Assembly: GCA_964651325.1 (NCBI GenBank)
Contig: CAZYXP010000009.1
Span: 1 to 33,441, forward strand
Length of the DNA stretch: 33,441 nt
Reading direction: 5' to 3'
Origin: JADFOB01 sp964651325
GTDB taxonomy: Bacteria; Planctomycetota; Phycisphaerae; UBA1845
Shown: positions 15,922-25,830 of the stretch, in pieces
Layout of the letters: every line of letters begins with the position of its first letter
Position numbering within the stretch: position 1 is the stretch's first letter
Position numbers and translations under genes: made by a program
The notes under the pieces: generated by a model
Told to the model about the DNA's origin: nothing
The model's input: the letters and a program-made list of their open reading frames with translations, nothing else
Database searches by the model: none

Positions 15922-15975
15922 GTCGGGATGGATTAGATGGGCGCCTCGCGACGCGCCCGTGAGAGTCAGGTTGGC

Positions 15976-16554
15976 ATGAGTTGGAAAGCAATCGATCGCG
16001 TCACACCGATCGTCAACGGCAAGGATGACCCGCTGCTCAGTGAAGCGGTGCGCGACAAGATCAAGGCGTTCTTGCCGCGCTACGAGACGAAGCGGGCGGC
16101 GCTGCTGCCGGCCCTGCATATCGTGCAGGACGCGTTGGGGCATGTGTCGCACGCGGCTATGGTCGAGATTGCCGAAGTCCTCGAAATCCATCCGTCGGAT
16201 GTGATCGATACGATCTCTTTCTACACCCATTTTTGGACGCATTCCAAGGGCAAGAAGGTGATTACGGTGTGCCGCAGCCTCAGTTGCGAGCTGATGGGCG
16301 GGCAGGCCGTGCTGGATGAGCTCAAGAGCCGCTTGGGCATCGACGTGCATGAGACGACTGCCGACGGAGCGTACAGCCTGGTGACGGAAGAATGCCTGGC
16401 CGGTTGCGACCATGCGCCGTGTCTTCTGGTCAACGAGAAACTACACAAGTGCGTAAAGGCTGAGGATGTCGAGCCATTGCTTGCGGATGAAGAGAATGAT
16501 CGGGTCACCATGAATCGCAGCGAAGTGTTCGACGGCCCGAATGAGACGGCGTAG
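15976..16554 (+). CDS. nuoE: NADH-quinone oxidoreductase subunit E
   Basis: The 24-kDa-type thioredoxin-fold subunit carrying the [2Fe-2S] cluster N1a of the NADH-dehydrogenase module. ATG 15976 (192 residues, AGG upstream) is preferred over ATG 15937, whose extra 13 residues are Arg-rich and unconserved. Cluster ligands are Cys99 and Cys104 (VCRSLSCELMG) and Cys140 and Cys144 (ECLAGCDHAP). The C-terminal 35 residues form a polar extension. Normally nuoF follows directly; here an unrelated membrane protein gene intervenes. Confidence 0.96.
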   Translation: MSWKAIDRVTPIVNGKDDPLLSEAVRDKIKAFLPRYETKRAALLPALHIVQDALGHVSHAAMVEIAEVLEIHPSDVIDTISFYTHFWTHSKGKKVITVCRSLSCELMGGQAVLDELKSRLGIDVHETTADGAYSLVTEECLAGCDHAPCLLVNEKLHKCVKAEDVEPLLADEENDRVTMNRSEVFDGPNETA

Positions 16555-16581
16555 CGTAGTGAGTCAAGCGGATGGCCGCTT

Positions 16582-16655
16582 ATCCGAACCCCGACCGTAA
16601 GGGAGTGGCGGTGGTTTCATCAGTCAAGCCGCTTCCTGACGGGCGCGGCTCGGAT
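16582..16655. repeat. REP-like imperfect palindrome between nuoE and the inserted gene
   Basis: Two 28-nt arms (16582-16609 and 16628-16655) are inverted copies matching at 22 of 28 positions, with two more positions as G-U pairs in RNA; the loop is 18 nt. The core reads CCGTAAGGGAGTGGC on the left and GCCGCTTCCTGACGG on the right. From memory it resembles dispersed GC-rich palindromic elements common in planctomycete genomes. No second copy was found in this window, so repeat status cannot be shown here. Confidence 0.6.
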
Positions 16656-16706
16656 CAAGATAGGCCTCCCCAATCCTGTGGAGGCGGAAGTCGCTTCGGT
16701 TGAACG

Positions 16707-17912
16707 ATGATGAATGTTTCGCGTCGCGAGGTGTGGATTGGCGCGATCCTTACGTTGCTCGTCTTCGCGATGCTGATGGAGGCGAAGCTCTGGCGGCCGA
16801 ACACGGTGTTCGGGTTTGCCAACAATGCTCAGATCGGCGAAGCCGAGGCGTGGCTTGCCGGTCGGGTGGAATTGCCATGGCGATTATGGGATACAGCCCT
16901 CAAAGACGGACGGGTGCTCAGTCACTTTCCGCCCATGTTCACGATCGTGGCGCTCGCGCCGGTCGCGATGTTTGGCAGCGTGCCGCATTGGTTCCTGGTC
17001 CTGCTTGTGGTGCTGCCGATTCCGCTGTTGGCGTACCGGCTTTTCTTAATGCGGGTCGGCGACCCACGATGGGCGGTCGTTCTAACGCTCGGCCTGATCT
17101 TCGGGACATCGCTCTATCCAGTGATGAACGCCGGATTGCGTGGGGCCGGCCCCTACATGGTCAATCAGATGTTGGCGGTAAGCGGGCTGCTGATTTTCCT
17201 GGGCGAGGTCTTTGGTTCGAAGCGCGTGGGCGTGGAGGGCGCGGGCATCGTGCTTGCGGCACTTTCGCGTCAGTTGACGATGGCCTACTGCCTTCCTCTG
17301 GTGTTTCTGGCGTATTGGCAGACGCCAAGTGGATCCCATCGAAAACGGGCGGTGGTTCTGGCGGTGGTCGGGTTGTTATGCGTCGGTGTACCCTTGACAT
17401 TGGACACGATCAAATTCGGCCATCCCTTGGATACCGGGTACATGTACCTTTACAACGATCGCCCGCCGGATCAATTTTCTCGCGACGCCCAAACGCACGG
17501 GCTGTTCTCGGCGCATTTTGTCCCGCGGAATCTTTACTATGCCAACGTGGGCTTGCCGCGGCTTCAAACGATCGAGGTGCAAGGGCAGCCGGAGCATCAT
17601 CTGCGCCCCAATCGGATGGGCACGGGCATCTGGTGGACTACGCCGCTGTTGGCTTGGCTTTTCTTCGATTTTCGACGAATTCTGTCGGATCGCCGCAACG
17701 TGTGGCTCCTGATCGCGGCGGGCGTAGTCTTTGCCGCGCTGATGTTTTATCACAGCACCGGCTACGAGCAGCGCGGGTTCAATCGCTATTCGCTGGACTA
17801 CGTCCCGGTGCTCTTGGCGGTTGTGGCGCCGAGTTGCATTCGCGGGCGGCGACGATGGATCAGCCTGGCCATGGTGCTTTGGAGCGTGGTCTATTTTCGG
17901 TTCTTGATCTAG
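16707..17912 (+). CDS. Polytopic membrane protein inserted in the nuo operon
   Basis: A 401-residue protein with about nine to ten hydrophobic helices, starting at ATG 16707 (an adjacent ATG at 16710 is equivalent). It is not a complex I subunit. A first helix is followed by a long extracytoplasmic-looking segment with polar motifs (FANNAQIGEAEAWLAGR, GRVLSHFPPMF), then paired helices, and a C-terminal RYSLDYVPVLLAV segment. This layout is reminiscent of GT-C glycosyltransferases or other polyprenyl-sugar-using membrane enzymes, but no diagnostic motif is seen, so function is unknown. It lies 152 nt after nuoE and 19 nt before nuoF, so it is probably co-transcribed with the operon. An overlapping open frame of nearly the same length on the same strand is Arg/Gly-rich and rejected. 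Confidence 0.8.
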   Translation: MMNVSRREVWIGAILTLLVFAMLMEAKLWRPNTVFGFANNAQIGEAEAWLAGRVELPWRLWDTALKDGRVLSHFPPMFTIVALAPVAMFGSVPHWFLVLLVVLPIPLLAYRLFLMRVGDPRWAVVLTLGLIFGTSLYPVMNAGLRGAGPYMVNQMLAVSGLLIFLGEVFGSKRVGVEGAGIVLAALSRQLTMAYCLPLVFLAYWQTPSGSHRKRAVVLAVVGLLCVGVPLTLDTIKFGHPLDTGYMYLYNDRPPDQFSRDAQTHGLFSAHFVPRNLYYANVGLPRLQTIEVQGQPEHHLRPNRMGTGIWWTTPLLAWLFFDFRRILSDRRNVWLLIAAGVVFAALMFYHSTGYEQRGFNRYSLDYVPVLLAVVAPSCIRGRRRWISLAMVLWSVVYFRFLI

Positions 17913-17931
17913 AGGTAGCGTAACGGGCGAT

Positions 17932-19239
17932 ATGGCGGCATTTGAACCAGTCTTGCTTCGCAATAGAGGCGTCGAGGGATCGACGACGCTGAAGGTCTAC
18001 GAATCGCGCGGTGGATATAGCGCGCTGCGCAAGGCCCTGAAGATGTCGCCGGAAGACGTCATCGAAGAGGTTAAGGAGGCCGGTTTGCGCGGCCGCGGCG
18101 GTGCGGGTTTCCCGGCCGGCGTGAAATGGGGATTCCTGCCCAAGGATCGCAAGCGAACGCTGCTCTGCGTCAATGCCGACGAATCCGAACCGCCGACTTT
18201 TTGCAACCGCGTCCTCATGGAGACGGACCCCCATCAGATGATCGAGGGGATGATCATCGCGGCGTTCGCGACGCAAGCTCAAGTCGCCTACGTCTACATG
18301 CGGGTCGAGTTTCACGAGCAGTTCCACATTCTGCAAGCAGCGGTCGACGAGGCTTATGCGGCCGGGTACCTCGGCAAGGACATTCTCTCCAGCGGTTATT
18401 CGTTGGAATGCTACATCCACCGCGGCGCGGGGGCCTATGTTTGCGGCGAGGAAACGGGGCTGATCGAATCCCTCGAGGGCAAGCGCGGCTGCCCGCGCAT
18501 CAAGCCGCCCTTTCCAGCGATTGAAGGCCTTTTCCGGCTTCCTACCGTTGTAAACAACGTCGAAACGCTTTCCTGCGTGCCCCACATCATCGAGCGGGGG
18601 TCGTCCTGGTTTACGGGCATCGGCCCGGAGCACAGCCGCGGGCCGAAGCTCTTTTGCATCAGCGGACCGGTGAAAAAGCCCGGTTGCTACGAGGCGGCCA
18701 TGGACATTAGCGTCCGTGATCTGCTCGAGCGCGACGACATGGGCGGCGGCATGGCGGATGGAAAAAAGGTCAAGGCCGTCTTTCCCGGCGGGATTTCCAT
18801 GGGCGTGCTCACGGCGGATGAGCTCGACATGAAGATGGATTTCAACGATCCGCGCAACTACAGTCTGCTTGGGCTGGGGACCGCGGCCGCGGTTGTCGTC
18901 GCGGAAGGAACCGACATGCGCAAGGTGCTGCGCAACATTACGAACTTCTACGCCAGCGAATCCTGCGGGCAATGCACGCAATGCCGCGAGGGGACGAGTT
19001 GGATGAACAAGATGGCGACGCGTATCTCGCTTGAGGCCGGGCGGATGGAGGATCTCGACGTGATTCTGGAAACCGCCCGCAACATGGGCATGATGCCCGG
19101 GCTGAGCATTTGCGGGCTGCCCGATGGGGCGACCTTTCCCATCGAGACGGTCATCAAGAAATTCCGAAGTGAGTTTGAGGCGGCGATTAAGGCTCAACCG
19201 GCGGATCGCGCCGGGCGGGTGCTCAAGGTGTTGAACTAG
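17932..19239 (+). CDS. nuoF: NADH-quinone oxidoreductase subunit F (NADH/FMN-binding)
   Basis: The 51-kDa subunit (435 residues), where NADH is oxidised by FMN and electrons enter cluster N3. The FMN/NADH sites are visible: GRGGAGFPAGVKW (54-66), NADESEP (81-87), and GAGAYVCGEETGLIESLEGK (165-184) with Glu173/Glu174. [4Fe-4S] ligands are Cys345, Cys348, Cys351 (SCGQCTQCREG) and Cys394. Two departures from the common sequence are notable. NADESEP is followed by PTFCNR instead of the usual GTF/YKDR, and the fourth ligand lies in a GLSICGLPDGA context. Both may be lineage-specific. It ends 4 nt before nuoG. Confidence 0.96.
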   Translation: MAAFEPVLLRNRGVEGSTTLKVYESRGGYSALRKALKMSPEDVIEEVKEAGLRGRGGAGFPAGVKWGFLPKDRKRTLLCVNADESEPPTFCNRVLMETDPHQMIEGMIIAAFATQAQVAYVYMRVEFHEQFHILQAAVDEAYAAGYLGKDILSSGYSLECYIHRGAGAYVCGEETGLIESLEGKRGCPRIKPPFPAIEGLFRLPTVVNNVETLSCVPHIIERGSSWFTGIGPEHSRGPKLFCISGPVKKPGCYEAAMDISVRDLLERDDMGGGMADGKKVKAVFPGGISMGVLTADELDMKMDFNDPRNYSLLGLGTAAAVVVAEGTDMRKVLRNITNFYASESCGQCTQCREGTSWMNKMATRISLEAGRMEDLDVILETARNMGMMPGLSICGLPDGATFPIETVIKKFRSEFEAAIKAQPADRAGRVLKVLN

Positions 19240-19243
19240 CGAT

Positions 19244-20866
19244 ATGGCCAAAATCATCATTGACAATAAGGAGATCGAATCCCGCGAAGGGATTACGGTG
19301 CTTCAGGCGGCGCTGGAGGCCGGGTGGGATGTGCCGCACTATTGCTACCATCCGGGGTTGAAGGTGGTGGCAAGCTGCCGTTTGTGTCTGATGGAGCAGA
19401 AGATGCCCCATCCCCAAACCAAGGAGATGGGCTGGGCGCCCAAGCTCATGCCCTCGTGTCAGACGCCGGTTCGCGATGGGTTGGAGGTTCGCTTCAACAC
19501 GGATAAGGTCAAGAAGAACCAGGCGAATTGCATGGAGTTCTTCCTGCTGAATCATCCGTTGGATTGCCCCGTTTGCGATCAGGCCGGTGAATGCCACTTG
19601 CAGGACTACAGCCAGAGGTTCGGCTACGCCGAATCCCGCATGGTCGATCAGAAGCAGGTCAACCCCAAGAAAGACATCGGGCCGAAAACACTGCTCTACA
19701 CGGATCGCTGCGTGGTTTGTACGCGGTGCGTGCGATTCACCGAAGAGATTTCAGGCACCGGCGAACTGTGTCTTACCAACCGCGGCGCGCGAGCGGAGAT
19801 CGACGTTTTCCCCGGTTTCCCGCTGGACAATCCGCTACAGGGCAACGTGGTGGACATCTGTCCGGTCGGGTGCTTGCTGGATAAGGATTTCCTGTTTCAG
19901 CGGCGGGTTTGGGAACTTGATGGAACCCCTTCGATCTGCCCCGGATGCGCTACCGGATGCAACATTCGCGTCGATCAGGCCGATGGCCGCGTCTACCGGC
20001 TCAAGCCGCGCTACAACCCCAAGGTCAACGACTGGTGGATGTGCGACGAGGGGCGGTACGGCTTCAAGTACGTGGCGCATGAAACGCGCATCGCGGCGCC
20101 GATTGTCCGGCGTGGGTTGGATGCATCCTCGCCGAATTGGAGCGATCTTCCGGAGGTGCTCCGGTTCCGCTTCCGCGAGCATGTGGGCGAGCACGGTGGC
20201 GCAAGCGTGGGCGCCATGTTGTCGCCGTTTATGGCCTGCGAGGAGGCGTGGCTGCTGATTCGGTTCATTCGCGATATCGCCCCGGAAGCCACGTTGGCGA
20301 TGGGGCCGGTTCCCATGGTCGGCGAGCCTCAGTACTTCCCCGTCGGCGCGGACGAAGCGGCCGCCAAGTTTACGATTCTGCAGGAGAAGTGCCCCAACCG
20401 CCGCGGCGTGGAAATGGTGCTCGAAGGGGCCGGTGGAAACGTAGTCGCGCACGATGCGTTTTTCAAAAGCGTTGGCGATGGCACTTTGTCGGGCGTTTGG
20501 ATGGTTGGCGGATATCCGCAGGCGTGGGTCGAAAAGGATCATGCCAAGGCCATCGCGAAGGCGACCCTTCTGGTGGTGCAGGACATGCTCCCCAACGCGC
20601 TGACCGAGTCGGCGGAGATTCTGCTGCCCGCATGCGCATGGGTAGAACGGGAAGGCAGCTTTGCGAACAGCGCCGGGTTGATTCAGCCGTTTGAGCGAGC
20701 GGTGGATCCGCCGGATGGGGCTATGCGAGACGGGCAGTATTTGTACGAGGTAGCCGGGTTTGAAGGCCTCTATCGGGCGGCGCGGGTGCGCGAGCTGATG
20801 GCCGCGACGATGCCCGCCTTTAGCGAGCTATGCGAAGCGCCGGCCAAGCCGGCGCACGCTCACTAG
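19244..20866 (+). CDS. nuoG: NADH-quinone oxidoreductase subunit G, short form
   Basis: The 75-kDa-type subunit that passes electrons from NuoF to NuoI. The cluster ligands are all present: [2Fe-2S] Cys34, Cys45, Cys48, Cys72; the His-ligated cluster His104, Cys108, Cys111, Cys117; a third set Cys156, Cys159, Cys162, Cys206; and an N7-type set Cys232, Cys235, Cys239, Cys267. With only 540 residues it is much shorter than common bacterial NuoG (roughly 700-900): after about residue 285 the molybdopterin-type domain is reduced to some 250 residues. The frame is intact and ends cleanly, so this looks like an evolved short form rather than a break. Confidence 0.95.
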   Translation: MAKIIIDNKEIESREGITVLQAALEAGWDVPHYCYHPGLKVVASCRLCLMEQKMPHPQTKEMGWAPKLMPSCQTPVRDGLEVRFNTDKVKKNQANCMEFFLLNHPLDCPVCDQAGECHLQDYSQRFGYAESRMVDQKQVNPKKDIGPKTLLYTDRCVVCTRCVRFTEEISGTGELCLTNRGARAEIDVFPGFPLDNPLQGNVVDICPVGCLLDKDFLFQRRVWELDGTPSICPGCATGCNIRVDQADGRVYRLKPRYNPKVNDWWMCDEGRYGFKYVAHETRIAAPIVRRGLDASSPNWSDLPEVLRFRFREHVGEHGGASVGAMLSPFMACEEAWLLIRFIRDIAPEATLAMGPVPMVGEPQYFPVGADEAAAKFTILQEKCPNRRGVEMVLEGAGGNVVAHDAFFKSVGDGTLSGVWMVGGYPQAWVEKDHAKAIAKATLLVVQDMLPNALTESAEILLPACAWVEREGSFANSAGLIQPFERAVDPPDGAMRDGQYLYEVAGFEGLYRAARVRELMAATMPAFSELCEAPAKPAHAH

Positions 20867-20915
20867 GTTTGGGTTGGCTTGAATAACGCGACCAAACGTT
20901 TGAAAAGCGACAGCG

Positions 20916-22121
20916 ATGTATGAGTTTCTGACAAGTCAGTTCTTCGTGAGCGTCACCCTCGCGGCGGTTCTGTTTGGGGTCATGCAGGGCGTGGTGTCGT
21001 ATTCCATCTACTTCGAGCGGAAGATTTCAGCGTGGATGCAGGATCGCGTCGGCCCGAACCGCGTCGGTCCCCTTGGGCTGCTTCAGCCCATCGCCGACGG
21101 CGTGAAGTTTCTGTTTAAAGAAGACATCGTCCCCGGGCACGTCGAGCGCACGCTGTTTCTTGTGGCGCCCACCGTGGCCTTTGTCGTGGCCTTCATCGGG
21201 TTCGTGGCGATTCCGTGGGGCGGTCAATTGTCGCTTGGCGGGCGAATCGTTGAAATGCAGGTCGCCAATCCCGATATCGGGTTGCTGTACATCCTTGGAG
21301 TAGGGTCGATGGGCGTCTACGGCATCGTGCTCGGTGGCTACGCTAGCAACAACAAGTACGCATTCTACGGCGCGATCCGCGCGACCGCGCAGATGCTCAG
21401 CTACGAAATCCCCATGGGGCTGTGCATCCTCGTCGTCGTGTTGACGATCGGTGAGGTGCGGCTGGAGGAAATCACACTCGCCCAAACGCAGACATGGCTG
21501 GGTTTCCTGCCGCAATGGAACGTTTTTCTGCATCCGTTGACGTTCTTGCTGCTATTTATCGCCGTGCTGGCCGAGTGCAACCGCGCCCCGTTCGATCTGG
21601 CGGAGGCGGAGCAGGAACTGGTCGGCGGGTTCCACACGGAATATGGCGCGCTGAAGTTTGGTATGTTTTTCCTCGGCGAATACGCCCACATGATTACCGG
21701 CAGCGCGCTGATCGCGGTGCTCTTTCTCGGCGGTTGGCATCTTCCGGGCATCCCCTGGACACAGCCGGAAGCGACGCAGTGGTACGCTGCGGCCGCCAAG
21801 ATGTTCGTGCTCGGCGGCAAGGTGGTCGCGTTTATCTTCCTGATGATGTGGATTCGCTGGACGCTGCCGAGGTTCCGGTTTGATCAGATCATGCGCGTCG
21901 CGTGGAAAGCCACAATCCCGATTTCGCTTGCCTTGGTCGTTTGGACCACGGGGCTGGTCTACTTTGGGCTGCAGCGAACGATTTGGGCGACGGTGGGAGA
22001 CGTGGCGATTCTTGTCGGCGCGATGGCGTGGGCGGGGTTTGCGAGGACCCCGATCACGGGCCGGCAGGCAAACATGCCGAGTATCGACGCGGCAATCGCC
22101 GCAGCGGGAGTGGGGTCATGA
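20916..22121 (+). CDS. nuoH: NADH-quinone oxidoreductase subunit H
   Basis: Membrane subunit of 401 residues linking the quinone site to the proton channels. Diagnostic motifs: FERKISAWMQDRVGPNRVGP and a KFLFKED segment near the N-terminus; and CNRAPFDLAEAEQELVGGFH with TEYGALKFGMFFLGEY in the middle, the loop that lines the quinone entry. About eight to nine helices are predicted. It is longer than the 325-350 residues common elsewhere, with extra loop sequence (IPWTQPEATQWYAAAAK region). It starts at ATG 20916 with only a weak ribosome site and overlaps nuoI by ATGA. Confidence 0.96.
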   Translation: MYEFLTSQFFVSVTLAAVLFGVMQGVVSYSIYFERKISAWMQDRVGPNRVGPLGLLQPIADGVKFLFKEDIVPGHVERTLFLVAPTVAFVVAFIGFVAIPWGGQLSLGGRIVEMQVANPDIGLLYILGVGSMGVYGIVLGGYASNNKYAFYGAIRATAQMLSYEIPMGLCILVVVLTIGEVRLEEITLAQTQTWLGFLPQWNVFLHPLTFLLLFIAVLAECNRAPFDLAEAEQELVGGFHTEYGALKFGMFFLGEYAHMITGSALIAVLFLGGWHLPGIPWTQPEATQWYAAAAKMFVLGGKVVAFIFLMMWIRWTLPRFRFDQIMRVAWKATIPISLALVVWTTGLVYFGLQRTIWATVGDVAILVGAMAWAGFARTPITGRQANMPSIDAAIAAAGVGS

Positions 22122-22717
22122 TTCGCAGCGAAGACATCATCGAAATCGCCGAGCCGCAGCTTACTGTGGCCGAGCGCCTCTATATGCCGCAGATTCTCAC
22201 GGGCATGAAGGTGACGCTCGGGCACATGGGGGCGAGCTTGCTGGGCGGCAAGGCCATCACAGTCCAATACCCCGAGCAGCAACGAACCCTGCGAACCGAG
22301 AATTATCGCGGCGTACACCGGCTCAATCGAGACGAGAAAGATCGCGTGGCCTGTGTCGCCTGTTTCATGTGCGCGACGGCCTGCCCCGCTCATTGTATTC
22401 ACATCGAAGCTGAGGAATCTCCCTGGGACGATCGCGAGAAGTATCCGGCCAAGTTTGATCTCGACGAGCTGCGCTGCATTTACTGCGGCATGTGCGAGGA
22501 AGCCTGCCCCGTTGATGCCATCGAATTGACCTATGAATACGATCTGGTGGGGCGCTCGCGACAGCAGATGATCCTGGACAAGGAAGAACTCCTCGCGGTG
22601 TACGACGAAACGAAGGATACGAAAGGGCGCAAGAATCCACGCATCACCGGCTACGCCAACACCGGCGACCGGGCTAAGAATGCGGCGGATGAACCCGCCA
22701 AAGGGGGCGAGAGGTGA
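22118..22717 (+). CDS. nuoI: NADH-quinone oxidoreductase subunit I
   Basis: A 199-residue ferredoxin-like subunit with two [4Fe-4S] clusters, N6a and N6b, passing electrons to NuoB. The ligands are Cys79, Cys82, Cys85, Cys89 (CVACFMCATACP) and Cys120, Cys123, Cys126, Cys130 (CIYCGMCEEACP). The start at ATG 22118 overlaps the nuoH stop (ATGA); a longer open frame upstream lies inside nuoH and is rejected. The C-terminal 40 residues are polar and variable. It overlaps nuoJ by GTGA. Confidence 0.96.
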   Translation: MIRSEDIIEIAEPQLTVAERLYMPQILTGMKVTLGHMGASLLGGKAITVQYPEQQRTLRTENYRGVHRLNRDEKDRVACVACFMCATACPAHCIHIEAEESPWDDREKYPAKFDLDELRCIYCGMCEEACPVDAIELTYEYDLVGRSRQQMILDKEELLAVYDETKDTKGRKNPRITGYANTGDRAKNAADEPAKGGER

Positions 22718-23487
22718 CTGAGGCCACGACCCATTGGCTCTACGTCGTTTTCGCCCTCGGCGGAATCGGCATTTACCTGACGTTGCCCCGATCGCGTGAC
22801 GCCAAGACGCGCCCCGGCGTGCTGTTCTGTCTGCTGGCGCTGGCCGGGCTTATTGTCATTCTTGCGACCGCAACGACCGAAGGCATCAGCGGCTATTTCT
22901 ACCTGTTCGCCGCCATCGCGCTGATGGCCGCGATGCGGGTGATCACCCATCCCGTGCCGGTCTATAGCGCGCTGTACTTCGTCGTGGTGGTCGTGGCGGT
23001 TGCCGCGCTGCTCGTGCTGCAAGGGGCGGAATTCACGGCCATCGCGCTGATTATCGTCTACGCCGGCGCGATTCTGGTGACGTATCTGTTCGTGATCATG
23101 CTGGCTCAGCATGAGGGGACGCCGATCTATGATCGCCGCGCGCGAGAGCCGTTTGCGGCCGTGCTTGGCGGATTCGTCCTCATGGCGGCCGTGGCAGGCC
23201 GCGCGGGCGATTTGCCCTCGCCGCCGGATCGCGTCGCGATTCCCGTTGTGGCTTCGGTCGTGGGCGTAAGCGATCCGGCGGGGATGGGCGAGGGACTAGG
23301 CAATACTCTGGCGTTGGGCAACATCGTGATGACTCGCTACGCCGTAGCGCTCGAGCTTGGCGCGGTGCTTCTGCTCGTGTCTATGGTGGGGGCGGTGGCG
23401 ATGTCTCGAAAGAAAGTGGCTCGCGAGGGCGGTGTTCCCGCGCAACGGTCGCTTGGCGAGATCGGGAAGGAGGTCGGGCCTTACTGA
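22714..23487 (+). CDS. nuoJ: NADH-quinone oxidoreductase subunit J
   Basis: Membrane subunit (ND6 homologue) of 257 residues with five helices, starting at GTG 22714 in a GTGA overlap with nuoI. The conserved third-helix segment is clear: GAEFTAIALIIVYAGAILVTYLFVIML, split here as EFTAIALIIVYAGA then ILVTYLFVIML, containing the pi-bulge Tyr region. The C-terminal part has an extracytoplasmic loop (about 155-195) larger than in E. coli NuoJ and then a last helix (ELGAVLLLVSMVGAVAM). It overlaps nuoK by one nucleotide (TGATG). Confidence 0.94.
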   Translation: MTEATTHWLYVVFALGGIGIYLTLPRSRDAKTRPGVLFCLLALAGLIVILATATTEGISGYFYLFAAIALMAAMRVITHPVPVYSALYFVVVVVAVAALLVLQGAEFTAIALIIVYAGAILVTYLFVIMLAQHEGTPIYDRRAREPFAAVLGGFVLMAAVAGRAGDLPSPPDRVAIPVVASVVGVSDPAGMGEGLGNTLALGNIVMTRYAVALELGAVLLLVSMVGAVAMSRKKVAREGGVPAQRSLGEIGKEVGPY

Positions 23488-23789
23488 TGCATGAACCAAC
23501 GGCGTACATCATTGTCGGCGCGATCCTGTTTGCGCTTGGTCTGGTTGGATTCGCATCTCGGCGGAATCTGATCGTCATGTTCCTCTCGACGGAGATGATG
23601 TTTCAAGGCGTGGTGGTCACCGTGGTGACCTTCGCCCGGATTCACCAGAATCTTCAGGGGCAGGCGTTTGCGGTTTTCTTGCTGGTGATTGCGGCCGTCG
23701 AAGCCGGTCTGGCGTTGGGCATGGTGGTATTGCTCTACCGGCGTCGCGGCACGTTGGACGCGGAAGTCTGGTCCGCAATGCGCGGATGA
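23487..23789 (+). CDS. nuoK: NADH-quinone oxidoreductase subunit K
   Basis: Membrane subunit of 100 residues (ND4L homologue) with three helices. The two buried glutamates essential for proton coupling in this family are at Glu36 (FLSTEMMFQ) and Glu72 (IAAVEAGLALGMVVLLYRR), the same numbering as in E. coli. It starts at ATG 23487 overlapping the nuoJ stop, indicating translational coupling. Confidence 0.96.
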   Translation: MHEPTAYIIVGAILFALGLVGFASRRNLIVMFLSTEMMFQGVVVTVVTFARIHQNLQGQAFAVFLLVIAAVEAGLALGMVVLLYRRRGTLDAEVWSAMRG

Positions 23790-23840
23790 TACGGTGATCG
23801 GCCGCGACCGGTATTGGTGGCGGGTTCGTAGGAAACCTTG

Positions 23841-25817
<1,977 letters not shown>

Positions 25818-25830
25818 CGCGGAAAGGAAC

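Noticed and set aside
15043..16413. Open frame of about 456 codons antisense to nuoD and nuoE
   Set aside because: It is the antisense shadow of two strongly conserved genes and its translation has no recognisable domain.
16700..17923. A second long open frame (about 407 codons) overlapping the membrane protein gene on the same strand
   Set aside because: Its translation is Arg/Gly/Ser-rich with no helices or motifs, whereas the other frame gives a clean multi-helix membrane protein. Long shadow frames are common in GC-rich DNA.
17860..19266. Open frame of about 468 codons antisense to nuoF
   Set aside because: Antisense shadow of nuoF; composition is Arg/His/Leu-rich without motifs.
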